From: a virus
Length of the DNA: 41,182 nt
IMG/VR virus record: IMGVR_UViG_3300046787_000356
Coordinates: 1-41,182 of that record
Direction: 5' to 3' (one strand)
Below, one piece after another: positions 5,313 to 14,040 of this stretch. Under the pieces are notes generated by a model, which was not told where the DNA came from, did not search any database, and was given only the letters and a program-made list of their open reading frames with translations. The translations under genes and the position numbers were made by a program. The stretch's first letter is position 1, and every line of letters starts with the position of its first letter.

Positions 5313-5481
5313 GTATGACCAACTACTAGAACTTCACAAAGCTTTAATGGACGCTAAAATACCAACCGAAAATAGGTGGATGATAACCAATGACGGAAAG
5401 ATTATTAAAATACCCTTTATAGACAAAAACGTACCAGTAGATAATAAGCAATCTAAAGTAAAGGTTCACAAGGTTAAGTAA
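5305..5481 (+). CDS. Unknown small protein (58 aa)
   Basis: Reading frame MPKYDQLLELHKALMDAKIP... overlapping the 84-residue gene by 8 bases and the terminase small subunit start by 1 base (TAATG). A short helix, then a beta hairpin (WMITNDGKIIKIPF) and a lysine-rich tail. Tight coupling on both sides argues that it is real. Function unknown. Confidence 0.65.
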   Translation: MPKYDQLLELHKALMDAKIPTENRWMITNDGKIIKIPFIDKNVPVDNKQSKVKVHKVK

Positions 5482-5852
5482 TGGCTAAGAAAGACTTAAC
5501 TTCCAAACAAGCTAAGTTTGTTAAGGGAATAGCAGAGGGCAAACCAAACTATGTAGCGGCACTAGAAGCATACGATACAGACCAACCAGAAGTAGCAAAT
5601 GCAATAGCAGTAGAAAACCTTCAAAAACCTTCAATACAAGAAGCTATAGAATTAGCAAGGGTTAAGCTCAACATTACACCAGAAAGAGTATTGAAGCCAA
5701 TAGACGATGCACTCAATGATGATGATGTTAAAACTAGACTAATGGGAACAGATAGAGCATTGAAGTTAATGGGTATAGGTAAGAACAAAGATGATCCTAA
5801 TGTAACTAACTTCGTACAGATCTATAATGACATGAGAGACAAGTATACCTGA
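5481..5852 (+). CDS. Terminase small subunit
   Basis: The DNA-recognition part of the packaging motor. N-terminal LTSKQAKFVKGIAEGKPNYVAALEAYD is the helix-turn-helix pattern of Terminase_2-type small subunits (usual wording: LTxKQxxFvxxyxxGxnaxxAAxxAG), and the C-terminal half is helical for oligomer formation. 123 residues is within the usual range. It ends by overlapping the large subunit ATPase start by 1 base, as is usual for these pairs. Confidence 0.8.
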   Translation: MAKKDLTSKQAKFVKGIAEGKPNYVAALEAYDTDQPEVANAIAVENLQKPSIQEAIELARVKLNITPERVLKPIDDALNDDDVKTRLMGTDRALKLMGIGKNKDDPNVTNFVQIYNDMRDKYT

Positions 5853-6646
5853 TGGACAGCCCCTATACTAAGTCAGCCCTTTTTATAGAGGATAACCTAA
5901 CGATTATAGATAAGACTGGAACAGAGATACCCTTTGAACTCAATAAGATACAAAGACGATTCGTAGAGGAAGCAACAGGTAAAGATATAATTCTCAAGGG
6001 TAGGCAGATGGGATTCAGTTCATTTATACTCGGAGCATTTACAGGTGACTTCTTATTCAAAGAGAATAGCTTATCAGTAGTTATAGCCGACATAGCCGAC
6101 AATGCACAGGACTTACTGGCTAGAGTTAAGCACTACATTAAAGCTTTCGAGGCACACGAAAAGACTAAGATACCCCTGAAGTATAACTCCAAGTACGAAC
6201 TACAGAACGCTATCAACGGTGCTAGATACATTATTGGTACAGCAGAGAACACAGAGTTTGGTAGATCCAAAACCATTACTAATCTGCACATGTCCGAAGC
6301 AGCCTTTTATAAACACTTCGCCAAGATACATGCTGGTGCAGGTACAGCTCTAGTGCCTACAGGTCGATTCGTAGTAGAGACAACAGCCAATGGGTTCAAT
6401 GACTTCAAGACCTTTTATAACGACTCAGAGATGGGAGAGACAGACTTCAAAGCACACTTCTATTCATCATTCGATTTTTATGACCCAGAGTTCTTAGAGA
6501 AAGAGAGGAAACGACTGGGTAGACTATTTGACCAAGAACACCCAAGTTCAGCCGAGGTAGCCTTCCTCACATCAGGGGAATTGTACTTTGACCAGTTCGC
6601 ACTCAGAGATTATCTAAAACAAACGAAAGAACCCATAACAGCATGA
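5852..6646 (+). CDS. Terminase large subunit, ATPase half
   Basis: The ATP-driven DNA pump of the packaging motor. Seen: a Walker A-like KGRQMGFSS (residues 49-57), Walker B ending in MSEAAF with catalytic E149, and the coupling motif VETTANG at 175-181. The protein stops at 264 residues, before the nuclease domain, which is a separate gene overlapping by 4 bases (ATGA). Together they equal one normal large subunit. Confidence 0.9.
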   Translation: MDSPYTKSALFIEDNLTIIDKTGTEIPFELNKIQRRFVEEATGKDIILKGRQMGFSSFILGAFTGDFLFKENSLSVVIADIADNAQDLLARVKHYIKAFEAHEKTKIPLKYNSKYELQNAINGARYIIGTAENTEFGRSKTITNLHMSEAAFYKHFAKIHAGAGTALVPTGRFVVETTANGFNDFKTFYNDSEMGETDFKAHFYSSFDFYDPEFLEKERKRLGRLFDQEHPSSAEVAFLTSGELYFDQFALRDYLKQTKEPITA

Positions 6647-7293
6647 GCTTCCGTAGATACCGAGACTACAAAAGAGATGAGTTCTACGTTGTAGGAGTAG
6701 ATACGGCATGGGGCGGTACTGACTATTGCTCGGCACAATTCTTATCTAAGACTAAACTAGATATTCCAGTAGTCTATCACTCCAGAGTATTAGCAACAGA
6801 AATGACACCTATGATACATAACGAGTTAGAAAGGATACACAATGAAACAGGAGTCAAACCAGTGGTGGCTTTTGAACGGAATAATGGTGGCGTGGCTGAG
6901 ATTGAACGGCTCGCCACACTCAACAGGAACGGTAAGTACCGTATTTATACAGAGAAAACAAACATTGGTACGACAGATAGCACAGAAGATACAGTCAAAC
7001 TGGGGTGGACGACCTCCAGTAGTTCACGTCCAACTATGCTCTCGATGCTTAAAGAAGCCATTGATAACAGGCTCATACGAATATACGACAAGCCAACTAT
7101 CAATGAAATGTTCTCATTTATCGTCAGTCAAACCTCAAGTAGTTGGAAAGCCCAAGCAGAAGTAGGCGCACATGACGACCTTATCATGGCATTGTCTATA
7201 GCCTGGCAGATGTACCAGACCGAGATGCCACCAGTTAAGTTGAATAACAATATACCACAATATAAACCAACTAATTTTATGGTGGGAGGATAA
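6643..7293 (+). CDS. Terminase large subunit, nuclease half
   Basis: The RNase H-fold nuclease that cuts concatemers during packaging. Metal-binding acids: D20 in VVGVDTAWGG, E78 in VVAFERNNGG and D178-D179 in GAHDDLIMAL. 216 residues, the normal size of a Terminase_6C-type domain. It starts by ATGA overlap with the ATPase gene, so the two halves are translated in step. No intron-like gap is present, so the split is at the protein level. Confidence 0.9.
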   Translation: MSFRRYRDYKRDEFYVVGVDTAWGGTDYCSAQFLSKTKLDIPVVYHSRVLATEMTPMIHNELERIHNETGVKPVVAFERNNGGVAEIERLATLNRNGKYRIYTEKTNIGTTDSTEDTVKLGWTTSSSSRPTMLSMLKEAIDNRLIRIYDKPTINEMFSFIVSQTSSSWKAQAEVGAHDDLIMALSIAWQMYQTEMPPVKLNNNIPQYKPTNFMVGG

Positions 7294-7294
7294 A

Positions 7295-7906
7295 ATGTAC
7301 ATACTAGAACTGTTTGCTGGTACTAAATCATTTAGCAAAGTAGCAGAAAACTTAGGTCATAAAACTTTCACAAGCGATATTGATCCTAGATTTGGTACAG
7401 ATTATACGGTAGACATATTTAACTTTGATACAAGTAAGCTACCATCTAAACCAGATATTATATGGGCTTCACCACCCTGCGAGGGATTTTCAGTTGCAAG
7501 TATTGGCAAACATTGGAACGTAGACCATACACCTAAGAGCGACAAAGCAGTAACATCAATGCAAATGGTTGCTAAAACTATACAAATAATTGACGAACTA
7601 AAGCCAAAGTATTGGATAATAGAAAACCCACGAGGGAAGTTAAGAAAATTAGCAATCATGCAGGGGTTCAAAAGAAATACAGTTACATATTGTCAGTATG
7701 GCGACACAAGAATGAAACCTACTGATTTATGGACAAATTTTGATTGGCAACCTAGACCAATGTGTAAAAACGGTGACTCATGCCATGTATCAGCACCTAG
7801 AGGAAGTCGAACTGGAACTCAAGGGATAAAGACTTATAAAGATAGGTCAAGAGTTCCTGAACAACTATGCAAGGAAATAATGGAGGGGTTAATAAATGAA
7901 CATTGA
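7295..7906 (+). CDS. DNA cytosine-5 methyltransferase
   Basis: A short C5-cytosine methyltransferase (203 aa). Seen: AdoMet motif I ELFAGTKSFS (5-14), the SPPCEGFS loop with catalytic C62, and ENPRG (110-114) for the ENV motif; the CQYGD segment is the later core. The target-recognition region is reduced, as in other small phage enzymes. GGGAGGA precedes the ATG. It probably protects phage DNA against host restriction. It lies between packaging genes and a second methyltransferase. Confidence 0.85.
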   Translation: MYILELFAGTKSFSKVAENLGHKTFTSDIDPRFGTDYTVDIFNFDTSKLPSKPDIIWASPPCEGFSVASIGKHWNVDHTPKSDKAVTSMQMVAKTIQIIDELKPKYWIIENPRGKLRKLAIMQGFKRNTVTYCQYGDTRMKPTDLWTNFDWQPRPMCKNGDSCHVSAPRGSRTGTQGIKTYKDRSRVPEQLCKEIMEGLINEH

Positions 7907-8144
7907 CTTTGGCAAGCGAACAACTCACGAGTCTTACTTCAACGGTGCATTAAAGTCTACTAAGGTGGAGTACAGCATACCAGAACTAATTAAAGACAAG
8001 ACTCAAGCCCTAACTGAACTAATGAAGTGCCTGGAACTCATAGACTCACGCCAAACCAATCATTTAACAATAGTAGTACAAGCAGATCCTAAGAGCGGTA
8101 ACATTAAACTAATCACAAAGAGTTATATTGTAGAGGAAAAATGA
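7896..8144 (+). CDS. Unknown small protein between two methyltransferases (82 aa)
   Basis: GGAGGGG precedes the ATG; overlaps the cytosine methyltransferase by 11 bases and the next methyltransferase by 4. The sequence alternates strands and helix (YSIPELIKDKTQALTELMKCLELID, then HLTIVVQADPKSGNIKLITKSY). No family recognised. The location suggests a link with DNA modification, but this is only positional. Confidence 0.7.
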   Translation: MNIDFGKRTTHESYFNGALKSTKVEYSIPELIKDKTQALTELMKCLELIDSRQTNHLTIVVQADPKSGNIKLITKSYIVEEK

Positions 8145-9520
8145 ATCACAAAATCAACAATGCCAACATAAAAGAATGGGCTAAGAACTATGACGGTGAA
8201 CTGTTTGACGGTATACTTTGTGACCCACCATACGAACTAGGTTTTATGGGCAAGTCCTGGGATAGCTCTGGAATAGCTTTTGACCAAGAGATGTGGGCAG
8301 ACATATTCAAGTTACTTAAACCAGGTGGACACCTACTAGCCTTTAGTGGAAGTAGAACCTATCACCGTATGGCAGTAGCAATAGAAGACGCAGGGTTTGA
8401 GATTAGGGACATGATTGAGTGGATTTATGGCTCAGGTTTTCCCAAGTCGCTGAATATAGGCAAGAGCGTAGAGGCATTAGTAACGACAGGTAACGCAAGC
8501 AAGAACGGCTTTAGTGACCTTAACGGTGAAAAGCTAGAGCGTGGTAACTGGGGCATATCTGCACAATCAAAGAAGCATGGCTTTAGAGCTAAGAACTATG
8601 ATACCGAAACCACCAAGACTGAACGCATAGGACAACTTGACCCCACAACAGATGAAGCTAAACACTGGAACGGCTACGGCACAGCTCTTAAACCAGCTCA
8701 CGAACCTTGTGTACTAGCTCGTAAACCTATAGAGGGAACAGTAGCTAACAACGTCTTAAAGCATGGTACTGGTGGGTTGAATATAGACGGTACGAGGGTA
8801 GGTCATAACGACCCCATTAAAGAAACGAATCGAAATACTTGGACAGGTGGTGCAGTACCAGTACAATCATCTGACAAAAAGATTATTAACACAAACACAC
8901 TAGCAAGTGCTAACCCATCTGGTCGCTTCCCTGCAAACCTAATCCATGACGGCTCTGATGAAGTAGAGGCGGTGTTTCCGCAGACAAAGAGTGGTAGCGG
9001 TATAAAGAACCCTAAAAATGGTGCAAAGTCTACATTTAGAGCAAGTGTACAAAACGATGGTGTATATAGTGCTGGTGACTCAGGCTCTGCCTCTCGCTTT
9101 TTCTACACAGCTAAAGCCTCTAAGAGTGAACGTAATGCAGGGCTGGAGGGGTTTGAGGAGAAACAAGTAACAGGTGGCGGTAGACTAACTGCTAACATCA
9201 GAGAAGACGGTAGCTTAGAAACGGCAAGTGCTGGTGGTAAGTATGGCTCAATAAAAGCTAAGCAAACTAATTCCCATCCTACTGTAAAGCCTTTAAGCTT
9301 AACTAAATACCTAGCAACCCTTATCAAACCACCAACAGGCGGTAGACTACTTGTTCCATTTAGTGGTTCAGGCTCAGAGATGATAGGAGCATTACAAGCT
9401 GGTTGGGAATACGTTGAGGGTGTAGAACTTACTGAGGAATACATACCTATTGCAGAAGCTAGAATAAAATACTGGCTAGAGCTTAAAGCAAAAGAGAACC
9501 CACAACTGGAATTGATATAA
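8141..9520 (+). CDS. N6-adenine/N4-cytosine DNA methyltransferase
   Basis: A beta-class (permuted) amino-methyltransferase. The catalytic CDPPYELGFMG with DPPY at residues 28-31 comes first, and the AdoMet-binding PFSGSGSEMIGALQAGW comes near residue 406 at the C-terminus; DPPY favours adenine-N6. The 459 residues include a long central insert (about 130-360) that would hold the target-recognition domain and has several glycine- and asparagine-rich, variable segments. Probably shields the genome from host restriction. Ends before the promoter at 9528. Confidence 0.9.
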   Translation: MNHKINNANIKEWAKNYDGELFDGILCDPPYELGFMGKSWDSSGIAFDQEMWADIFKLLKPGGHLLAFSGSRTYHRMAVAIEDAGFEIRDMIEWIYGSGFPKSLNIGKSVEALVTTGNASKNGFSDLNGEKLERGNWGISAQSKKHGFRAKNYDTETTKTERIGQLDPTTDEAKHWNGYGTALKPAHEPCVLARKPIEGTVANNVLKHGTGGLNIDGTRVGHNDPIKETNRNTWTGGAVPVQSSDKKIINTNTLASANPSGRFPANLIHDGSDEVEAVFPQTKSGSGIKNPKNGAKSTFRASVQNDGVYSAGDSGSASRFFYTAKASKSERNAGLEGFEEKQVTGGGRLTANIREDGSLETASAGGKYGSIKAKQTNSHPTVKPLSLTKYLATLIKPPTGGRLLVPFSGSGSEMIGALQAGWEYVEGVELTEEYIPIAEARIKYWLELKAKENPQLELI

Positions 9521-9527
9521 AATAAGC

Positions 9528-9554
9528 TTGCACAAGCACACTTTATGATATAAT
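9528..9554 (+). promoter_or_regulatory. Late promoter before portal
   Basis: TTGCAC (9528-9533), 15-base spacer, perfect TATAAT (9549-9554) with TGA directly before it (extended -10). First of a set of similar late promoters followed by a GAGACTTGCC-like leader. Confidence 0.65.
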
Positions 9555-9563
9555 ACAAACAAC

Positions 9564-9601
9564 GAAGGCTGCCACGTAGTGATGACTTCCTTAAACAAGG
9601 A
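9564..9601 (+). promoter_or_regulatory. Leader element, copy A
   Basis: GAAGGCTGCC...GATGACTTC...AAACAAGGA. GAAG can pair with CTTC. It resembles the leaders at 27058-27089 and 30631-30665 in order and spacing of TGCC, GAT, AAA and the AGGA ribosome site. Confidence 0.4.
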
Positions 9602-9611
9602 ACATCAACAC

Positions 9612-11516
9612 ATGTCAATCTACCTAGAGAAATCAGAACTCCAAGACGCTTACTACGAAGCTAATAAACTATCTAAAGACTGGTTCAAACCATTCGATGA
9701 ATACGAACGTATAGCTGGCAACAAACTATCTAAGCAACTAGCCAAGAATATGCCAAGAGTCAATGACGGCTCACTAGCTGCTGCACTACTAGAAACACCT
9801 ATGCAGGTCTACCCAAGTATGCAGACTGGTAAGTTCACATCACAGAACAGAAAAGAAGCTTGGCTAGACGAAATAGCTAACATTATATGGAAGTCTAAGA
9901 TTGTACCTAATGCTAATACCCAAGCCCCATTCTTTGACAAAGAACAGATAGCTTTGTACCGAGCATTAAAGTATGGTATGCAACCACGATATAACTTCTT
10001 TGTATCTAATGAGATATATACAGGCTCAGACTGGTCACTACCATATATCCGTAACCTAAAGCTAGAACCAGGTAAGTTCAGCGTTGATGACTGCGACTAT
10101 GTATTCCTAGACGTTTACTACACTAAGCTACAGCTCAAGAAGATAATAGATCGTATCGGCAAAGACAAAGACAACGGTGGTTGGGATGTCAAACTACTTA
10201 AAGAACTTGCAGACATGGCTATGACCACTAAGGAAATGGACGAACAGAACATCAACGAACGAGAGAAGCAGATACAGTCCAGTGGTATCAAAGTTACAGC
10301 TTGTTTCCAACGTGGAGTAGAAGCACCATTCTATATGTTTGCTAAACCACTAGGCGATAAGTGCATCCGTACTTGGAGCAACCCAGACCCAACAGGTGAC
10401 TTACCTATTACTAATCAGTATTGCTATGAGAACCTAGAATCACCATACGGTATCGGACGAGTAGAACTAGCTGGACCAACCCAGAATGTATTAGACTATA
10501 TGACTCAAGCCCATGTATTTGCTACCCAGGTAGGACTACAACCACCTAAAAAGCTATCAGGACCAACAGACCAGACTAACTTCAACTCCCTTACATTTAC
10601 ACCAGAAGCCCTATGGCAACTAGGACAGGCTCAGATAGACGTAGTACAGAACACTAACTCGGTATATACTCAGTTCCCTAACAACTTCGGACTATACAAG
10701 AGCCAACTACAAACCTTGCAGGGTAGGACAGACGGCTCAGTAAGTGCCGAGAGTGGCAACCCTAACTTCAGTAAGACAAGTGCTGGCGTAAAGATGCAAG
10801 AGGACAGAACTAACTCACAGGACAACTACCTACGCAACAAAGCCGACACAGCATCAGCTAAGATGGCTGAGAAGATGATGAACGTCCACATGGCTCAAAT
10901 GCAAGGTGCAGACATACTAGACGTAGCAGAAGATGACATAGAACGACTAATTAAAGCTGGCTACCTAGATGATAACCCTAACACTCCTGAACCATCACCA
11001 GGCGAACTACCAATACTATATGAAGATGTTAAGTCTACATTTAAGTTTGAGTACGATGCACGACCAGAAGCTGACGAAGATGAGAAGAACCGTTGGCTAG
11101 AACTTATAGACATAGCTACTAGCAACCCTAACATTATCCCTGCTATGGAACAGAGTGGCTGGCGATTCAACTTAGGCGAAGCATTTAAGAAAGTAGTCAA
11201 CGCTAGTGGTACAGCCGACTCCGAGAAAGTATTAACCCAGATAAGCCCTGAAGAAATGATGCAACAACAGGCACAACAAGTAGACCCAGCAACTGGTATG
11301 CCACTAGATCCTGCTATGCAAGGACAGCCAATGCCTGAACAAATGCCACCTGAGATGATGCAACCTGAAATGGCACAGCCACAAGGTGAAGATGAACTAC
11401 AGGTAACTATGGAAGAATACGGAGTTGCCCCAGAAGTAGCCCAAGCAATCATGCAAGCTAGAGCACAAGGCTTTGAAGAAGAAGAAATACTAGCTTATCT
11501 TAAAGGAGACCAGTAA
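9612..11516 (+). CDS. Portal protein
   Basis: The dodecameric ring through which DNA enters and leaves the head. At about 634 residues it is a podovirus-type portal. It lies directly after the packaging and methylase genes and before scaffold and capsid. Seen: a mostly helical N-terminal half, PYGIGRVELAGPTQNVLDYM (the usual portal wing/stem wording), and a long C-terminal tail rich in Q, M, P and E (PEQMPPEMMQPEMAQPQG) ending in an acidic helix, like barrel/tail segments. I prefer the ATG at 9612, which has AAGGA 10 bases upstream; GTG and ATG at 9579-9584 fall inside the leader. Confidence 0.8.
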   Translation: MSIYLEKSELQDAYYEANKLSKDWFKPFDEYERIAGNKLSKQLAKNMPRVNDGSLAAALLETPMQVYPSMQTGKFTSQNRKEAWLDEIANIIWKSKIVPNANTQAPFFDKEQIALYRALKYGMQPRYNFFVSNEIYTGSDWSLPYIRNLKLEPGKFSVDDCDYVFLDVYYTKLQLKKIIDRIGKDKDNGGWDVKLLKELADMAMTTKEMDEQNINEREKQIQSSGIKVTACFQRGVEAPFYMFAKPLGDKCIRTWSNPDPTGDLPITNQYCYENLESPYGIGRVELAGPTQNVLDYMTQAHVFATQVGLQPPKKLSGPTDQTNFNSLTFTPEALWQLGQAQIDVVQNTNSVYTQFPNNFGLYKSQLQTLQGRTDGSVSAESGNPNFSKTSAGVKMQEDRTNSQDNYLRNKADTASAKMAEKMMNVHMAQMQGADILDVAEDDIERLIKAGYLDDNPNTPEPSPGELPILYEDVKSTFKFEYDARPEADEDEKNRWLELIDIATSNPNIIPAMEQSGWRFNLGEAFKKVVNASGTADSEKVLTQISPEEMMQQQAQQVDPATGMPLDPAMQGQPMPEQMPPEMMQPEMAQPQGEDELQVTMEEYGVAPEVAQAIMQARAQGFEEEEILAYLKGDQ

Positions 11517-11839
11517 TGGACGACTCACTTATGTACACAGGCGTAGACGGTAACACAGACGGTATCTTTGGTAATGAGAAAGTAGAAGAAACCACTAAGG
11601 CAATAATGGATGAACAAAGGCAGCAAATAGCCGAGCTAACTCCAAAGCTACAAAGTCTTATAGATATGATAGACAGCGAGATAAAACTAGTAATGAGCAT
11701 AGACCGATTCGCCCAAGCCACGACCACACCAGAAGTTGACGTAAGAGCCGAGCTACAAGCATCTGCTTTATATAAACAGTACCTAGACAACCTAAAGACC
11801 AAGTTCACTATTGCACTTAACGAGGTAAAGGGAAAGTAA
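11516..11839 (+). CDS. Helical protein after portal, unknown (107 aa)
   Basis: Overlaps the portal stop by 1 base (TAATG) with AAAGGAG upstream. Residues 25-60 form a long amphipathic helix (ETTKAIMDEQRQQIAELTPKLQSLIDMIDSEIKLVM), and the C-terminus is also helical. It may be an accessory assembly factor for portal or scaffold. No family recognised. Confidence 0.7.
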   Translation: MDDSLMYTGVDGNTDGIFGNEKVEETTKAIMDEQRQQIAELTPKLQSLIDMIDSEIKLVMSIDRFAQATTTPEVDVRAELQASALYKQYLDNLKTKFTIALNEVKGK

Positions 11840-12054
11840 TGGAAGATAAACCAACAGCACCAGTATTACCAGAGTACGAGTTTGACATAGATGCTATGCC
11901 ACTAACTAACCATATAGTTGATTTACACCAAGAGGGTAACTGGCTAGTAGGCTTAACAGCCAATGGCATTAAGTTTAGACAGCATATTCCCCAGGGCAAG
12001 ATATTAACTAAGGAAGGAGATAAGTATAGATTACTTGACAGAGTTGTAGCATAG
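11839..12054 (+). CDS. Unknown small protein (71 aa)
   Basis: Starts by 1-base overlap with the previous stop. Proline-rich start, then beta-strands (HIVDLHQEGNWLVGLTANGIKFRQHI). Ends with TAG, a rare stop in this genome, and the stop codon is part of a long hairpin (12051-12095). Function unknown. Confidence 0.7.
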   Translation: MEDKPTAPVLPEYEFDIDAMPLTNHIVDLHQEGNWLVGLTANGIKFRQHIPQGKILTKEGDKYRLLDRVVA

Positions 12055-12129
12055 GGTAGTCCAGAAACATAGTTCATTGAACTAGACTATCCTATCTTAC
12101 ACCCCTGTAAGAGCATCATCCACTTACGG
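12051..12129 (+). promoter_or_regulatory. Two-hairpin leader before scaffold and capsid
   Basis: Hairpin 1: ATAGGGTAGTCCAG (12051-12064) with CTAGACTATCCTAT (12082-12095), 13 of 14 pairs counting a G-T wobble. Hairpin 2: CTGTAAG (12105-12111) with CTTACGG (12123-12129). No T run follows, so not a terminator. They probably stabilise or process the mRNA for the most abundant virion proteins. Confidence 0.5.
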
Positions 12130-12174
12130 ATAGCACCTCGCCAGTGTTTAAGGCAGTAAAATAAGGGAGATTAA

Positions 12175-12927
12175 ATGGACGAAGATAACACTTCAACCAA
12201 TGACGCTGTAGATACAGCAGTCGAAACACCAGAGTCAGACCCAATTCTATCAACTCTAAGTGACACAGAGGACGAGTCACCAGTTATAGACAAAACTGTT
12301 GATTCAGTCGAAGAAACGCCAGAGGAAACAGAATCTGAACCTGAGACCCCACCAGAGGTAGAGCAACCAGAGGAAGAAGCTGAGGACTTGCAACCCACAG
12401 TAGACCCCAAAGAAGAAGCTCGTAGACGGTACGAGGAGAGGCAAGCAGCTATCCGAGAACGTGAGCAACGTGTTCAACAAGTAACCCAAGAGCATATCAA
12501 CGGTGCTGATGATGAATACGACCAACGCTTACGCCAAATGGAGGCATCGGAATACGCAAGAACTGTTGAGCATACCGAAAGTACACTCATAAATGAGTTT
12601 GAGCGAGCTAAGACCAATCCAGCCCTGCAAATCTTTAACCCAGACAATAAGGAGCAGTTTAATGAGAGGGCTTATGACAAAGCTATGCGTGATTACAACG
12701 CTGGTTACGTCACCTACGATTCAAACGGCAACATGGTAGGAGTTAAGGGTTCGCTATATGAACATTTAACAGAAACAGCAGACTTACTTCAGGGAGCTGT
12801 CAAATCTGGAGCTGTTCAGCAGGTGCGAGCTACAAAGAAAATGCAAACAACGGCAGACACTAAACCAGCCGCAACACCAAAAGAATCAGCAAAAGACGAC
12901 ATCCTTGACATTCTAAAGTCTGATTAA
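12175..12927 (+). CDS. Capsid scaffolding protein
   Basis: A temporary internal frame for head assembly. The first 85 residues are extremely acidic and disordered (many E, D, S, T, P). Next comes a charged coiled-coil (KEEARRRYEERQAAIREREQRVQQ), and a basic end (RATKKMQTTADTKPAATPKESAKDD) that may bind the coat protein. Composition and position directly before the major capsid gene are typical of scaffolds, which are poorly conserved in sequence. 250 residues is a usual length. Confidence 0.75.
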   Translation: MDEDNTSTNDAVDTAVETPESDPILSTLSDTEDESPVIDKTVDSVEETPEETESEPETPPEVEQPEEEAEDLQPTVDPKEEARRRYEERQAAIREREQRVQQVTQEHINGADDEYDQRLRQMEASEYARTVEHTESTLINEFERAKTNPALQIFNPDNKEQFNERAYDKAMRDYNAGYVTYDSNGNMVGVKGSLYEHLTETADLLQGAVKSGAVQQVRATKKMQTTADTKPAATPKESAKDDILDILKSD

Positions 12928-12947
12928 CAGAGAAAGAGGATAAAATT

Positions 12948-13787
12948 TTGGCTCAGAATTATGCAGCAGCACATTTGAAAGTCCTTGATGAGAGATACCA
13001 TCTTAAATCAAAGACAGACCTTATCGTAAACAAAGGCATCCGCCTTGACTTTAACGGTAAAAACTCAGTAACAATCTATAACGTAGATACAGTTGCTGAA
13101 GGAGACTACACACGAAGCGGTACTAACCGATTTGGTGCATTGGTAGAACTTGGAACAGGAACACAAACTTTCACTCTTTCACAAGATAAAAGCTTTACGT
13201 TCACTATTGACCGAGGAAACTACGAAGATAGCATGATGGCACAAGAAGTTGCTAAGGCTATTAAAAGACAAGTTGATGAAGTATCAACACCAGCAACTGA
13301 CGTTTACCGACTATCAGTCCTAACAAGTTATGCAATATCTAACTCTAAGGGTGTAATAGCAGGAACAGCAGTAGCTTACAACACTATTTACCAGTTGATT
13401 CTTGCACAGCAAGCAGCTATGAGTGAATTAAGTGTTCCAGAAGAAGGTCGTGTATTGTTCATCACTCCTACTAACTACAACCTCCTAAAAAGAGACCCTG
13501 AGTTTGTAAGAGATTGTGACACTGCTTACACAGACCTTAAAAAAGGTATCGTAGGAAAAGTTGACGGCTTAACTATCGTTACTTGCCCAAGCAGCTACTT
13601 CGTTACAAAGTTCGAGTTCATGATTGTAAAAGATGACCTATTAGTATCACCTATGAAGTTCAACTCTGTTCGTACTCTTGACGATGTTCAAGGTATTGAC
13701 GGCTGGGTAGCTGAGGGTAGACGCTATTATGACGCATTTTTGCCTTTACAGAAAATAGCTGGTCTACGTATCTATACTAAGGCGTAA
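12948..13787 (+). CDS. Major capsid protein (HK97-type, TTG start)
   Basis: The shell protein. 279 residues, with the expected order of a P22/HK97-like coat: N-terminal arm, a spine helix (DSMMAQEVAKAIKRQVDEVSTPATD), an A-domain with RVLFITPTNYNLLKRD, and VDGLTIVTCPS, ending in the beta strand AGLRIYTKA. Start: TTG at 12948, with AGAGGA 7 bases upstream; the next in-frame ATG is far inside the fold. A TTG start for the most abundant virion protein is unusual. Confidence 0.8.
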   Translation: MAQNYAAAHLKVLDERYHLKSKTDLIVNKGIRLDFNGKNSVTIYNVDTVAEGDYTRSGTNRFGALVELGTGTQTFTLSQDKSFTFTIDRGNYEDSMMAQEVAKAIKRQVDEVSTPATDVYRLSVLTSYAISNSKGVIAGTAVAYNTIYQLILAQQAAMSELSVPEEGRVLFITPTNYNLLKRDPEFVRDCDTAYTDLKKGIVGKVDGLTIVTCPSSYFVTKFEFMIVKDDLLVSPMKFNSVRTLDDVQGIDGWVAEGRRYYDAFLPLQKIAGLRIYTKA

Positions 13788-13812
13788 TAAATAACTAGCA
13801 AAGGAGCTAACA

Positions 13813-14022
13813 ATGTCAGAAACAAATGGAAATGGAAAAACAGGAAACTTACCAGGTTTATATCGTCACCCAGAATCAGGTGCAGAAATCGTTACCCAAC
13901 ACGATGGCAAACTAGGTTCAGCTATGAGTGATGGTGCAGTACAAGTAGGGTTCAAATATGTTGGACCAGCACCAGTAGAAACAGCAAAGGTAGCTCCTGT
14001 AGCTGAAACAAGTAAAAAGTAA
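13813..14022 (+). CDS. Small structural or head-completion protein (69 aa)
   Basis: AAAGGAGC precedes the ATG. A short globular part (PGLYRHPESGAEIVTQHDGKL...GFKYVGP) resembles small beta domains of head decoration proteins, and the tail is disordered and basic. Follows the capsid gene, so virion-associated by position. Not recognised. Confidence 0.6.
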   Translation: MSETNGNGKTGNLPGLYRHPESGAEIVTQHDGKLGSAMSDGAVQVGFKYVGPAPVETAKVAPVAETSKK

Positions 14023-14040
14023 TAAGTAAAGGAATAATCA

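Noticed and set aside
10961-11452. Long leftward frame (163 codons) inside portal
   Set aside because: Serine/isoleucine/cysteine-rich mirror of the portal's Q/M/P-rich tail; shadow of the real gene.
12052-12158. TAG recoding across the genome
   Set aside because: The large genes contain no in-frame TAG and several small genes end with TAG, so general recoding is not supported. Read-through at two TAG codons is kept only as a possibility with the tRNA-like element.
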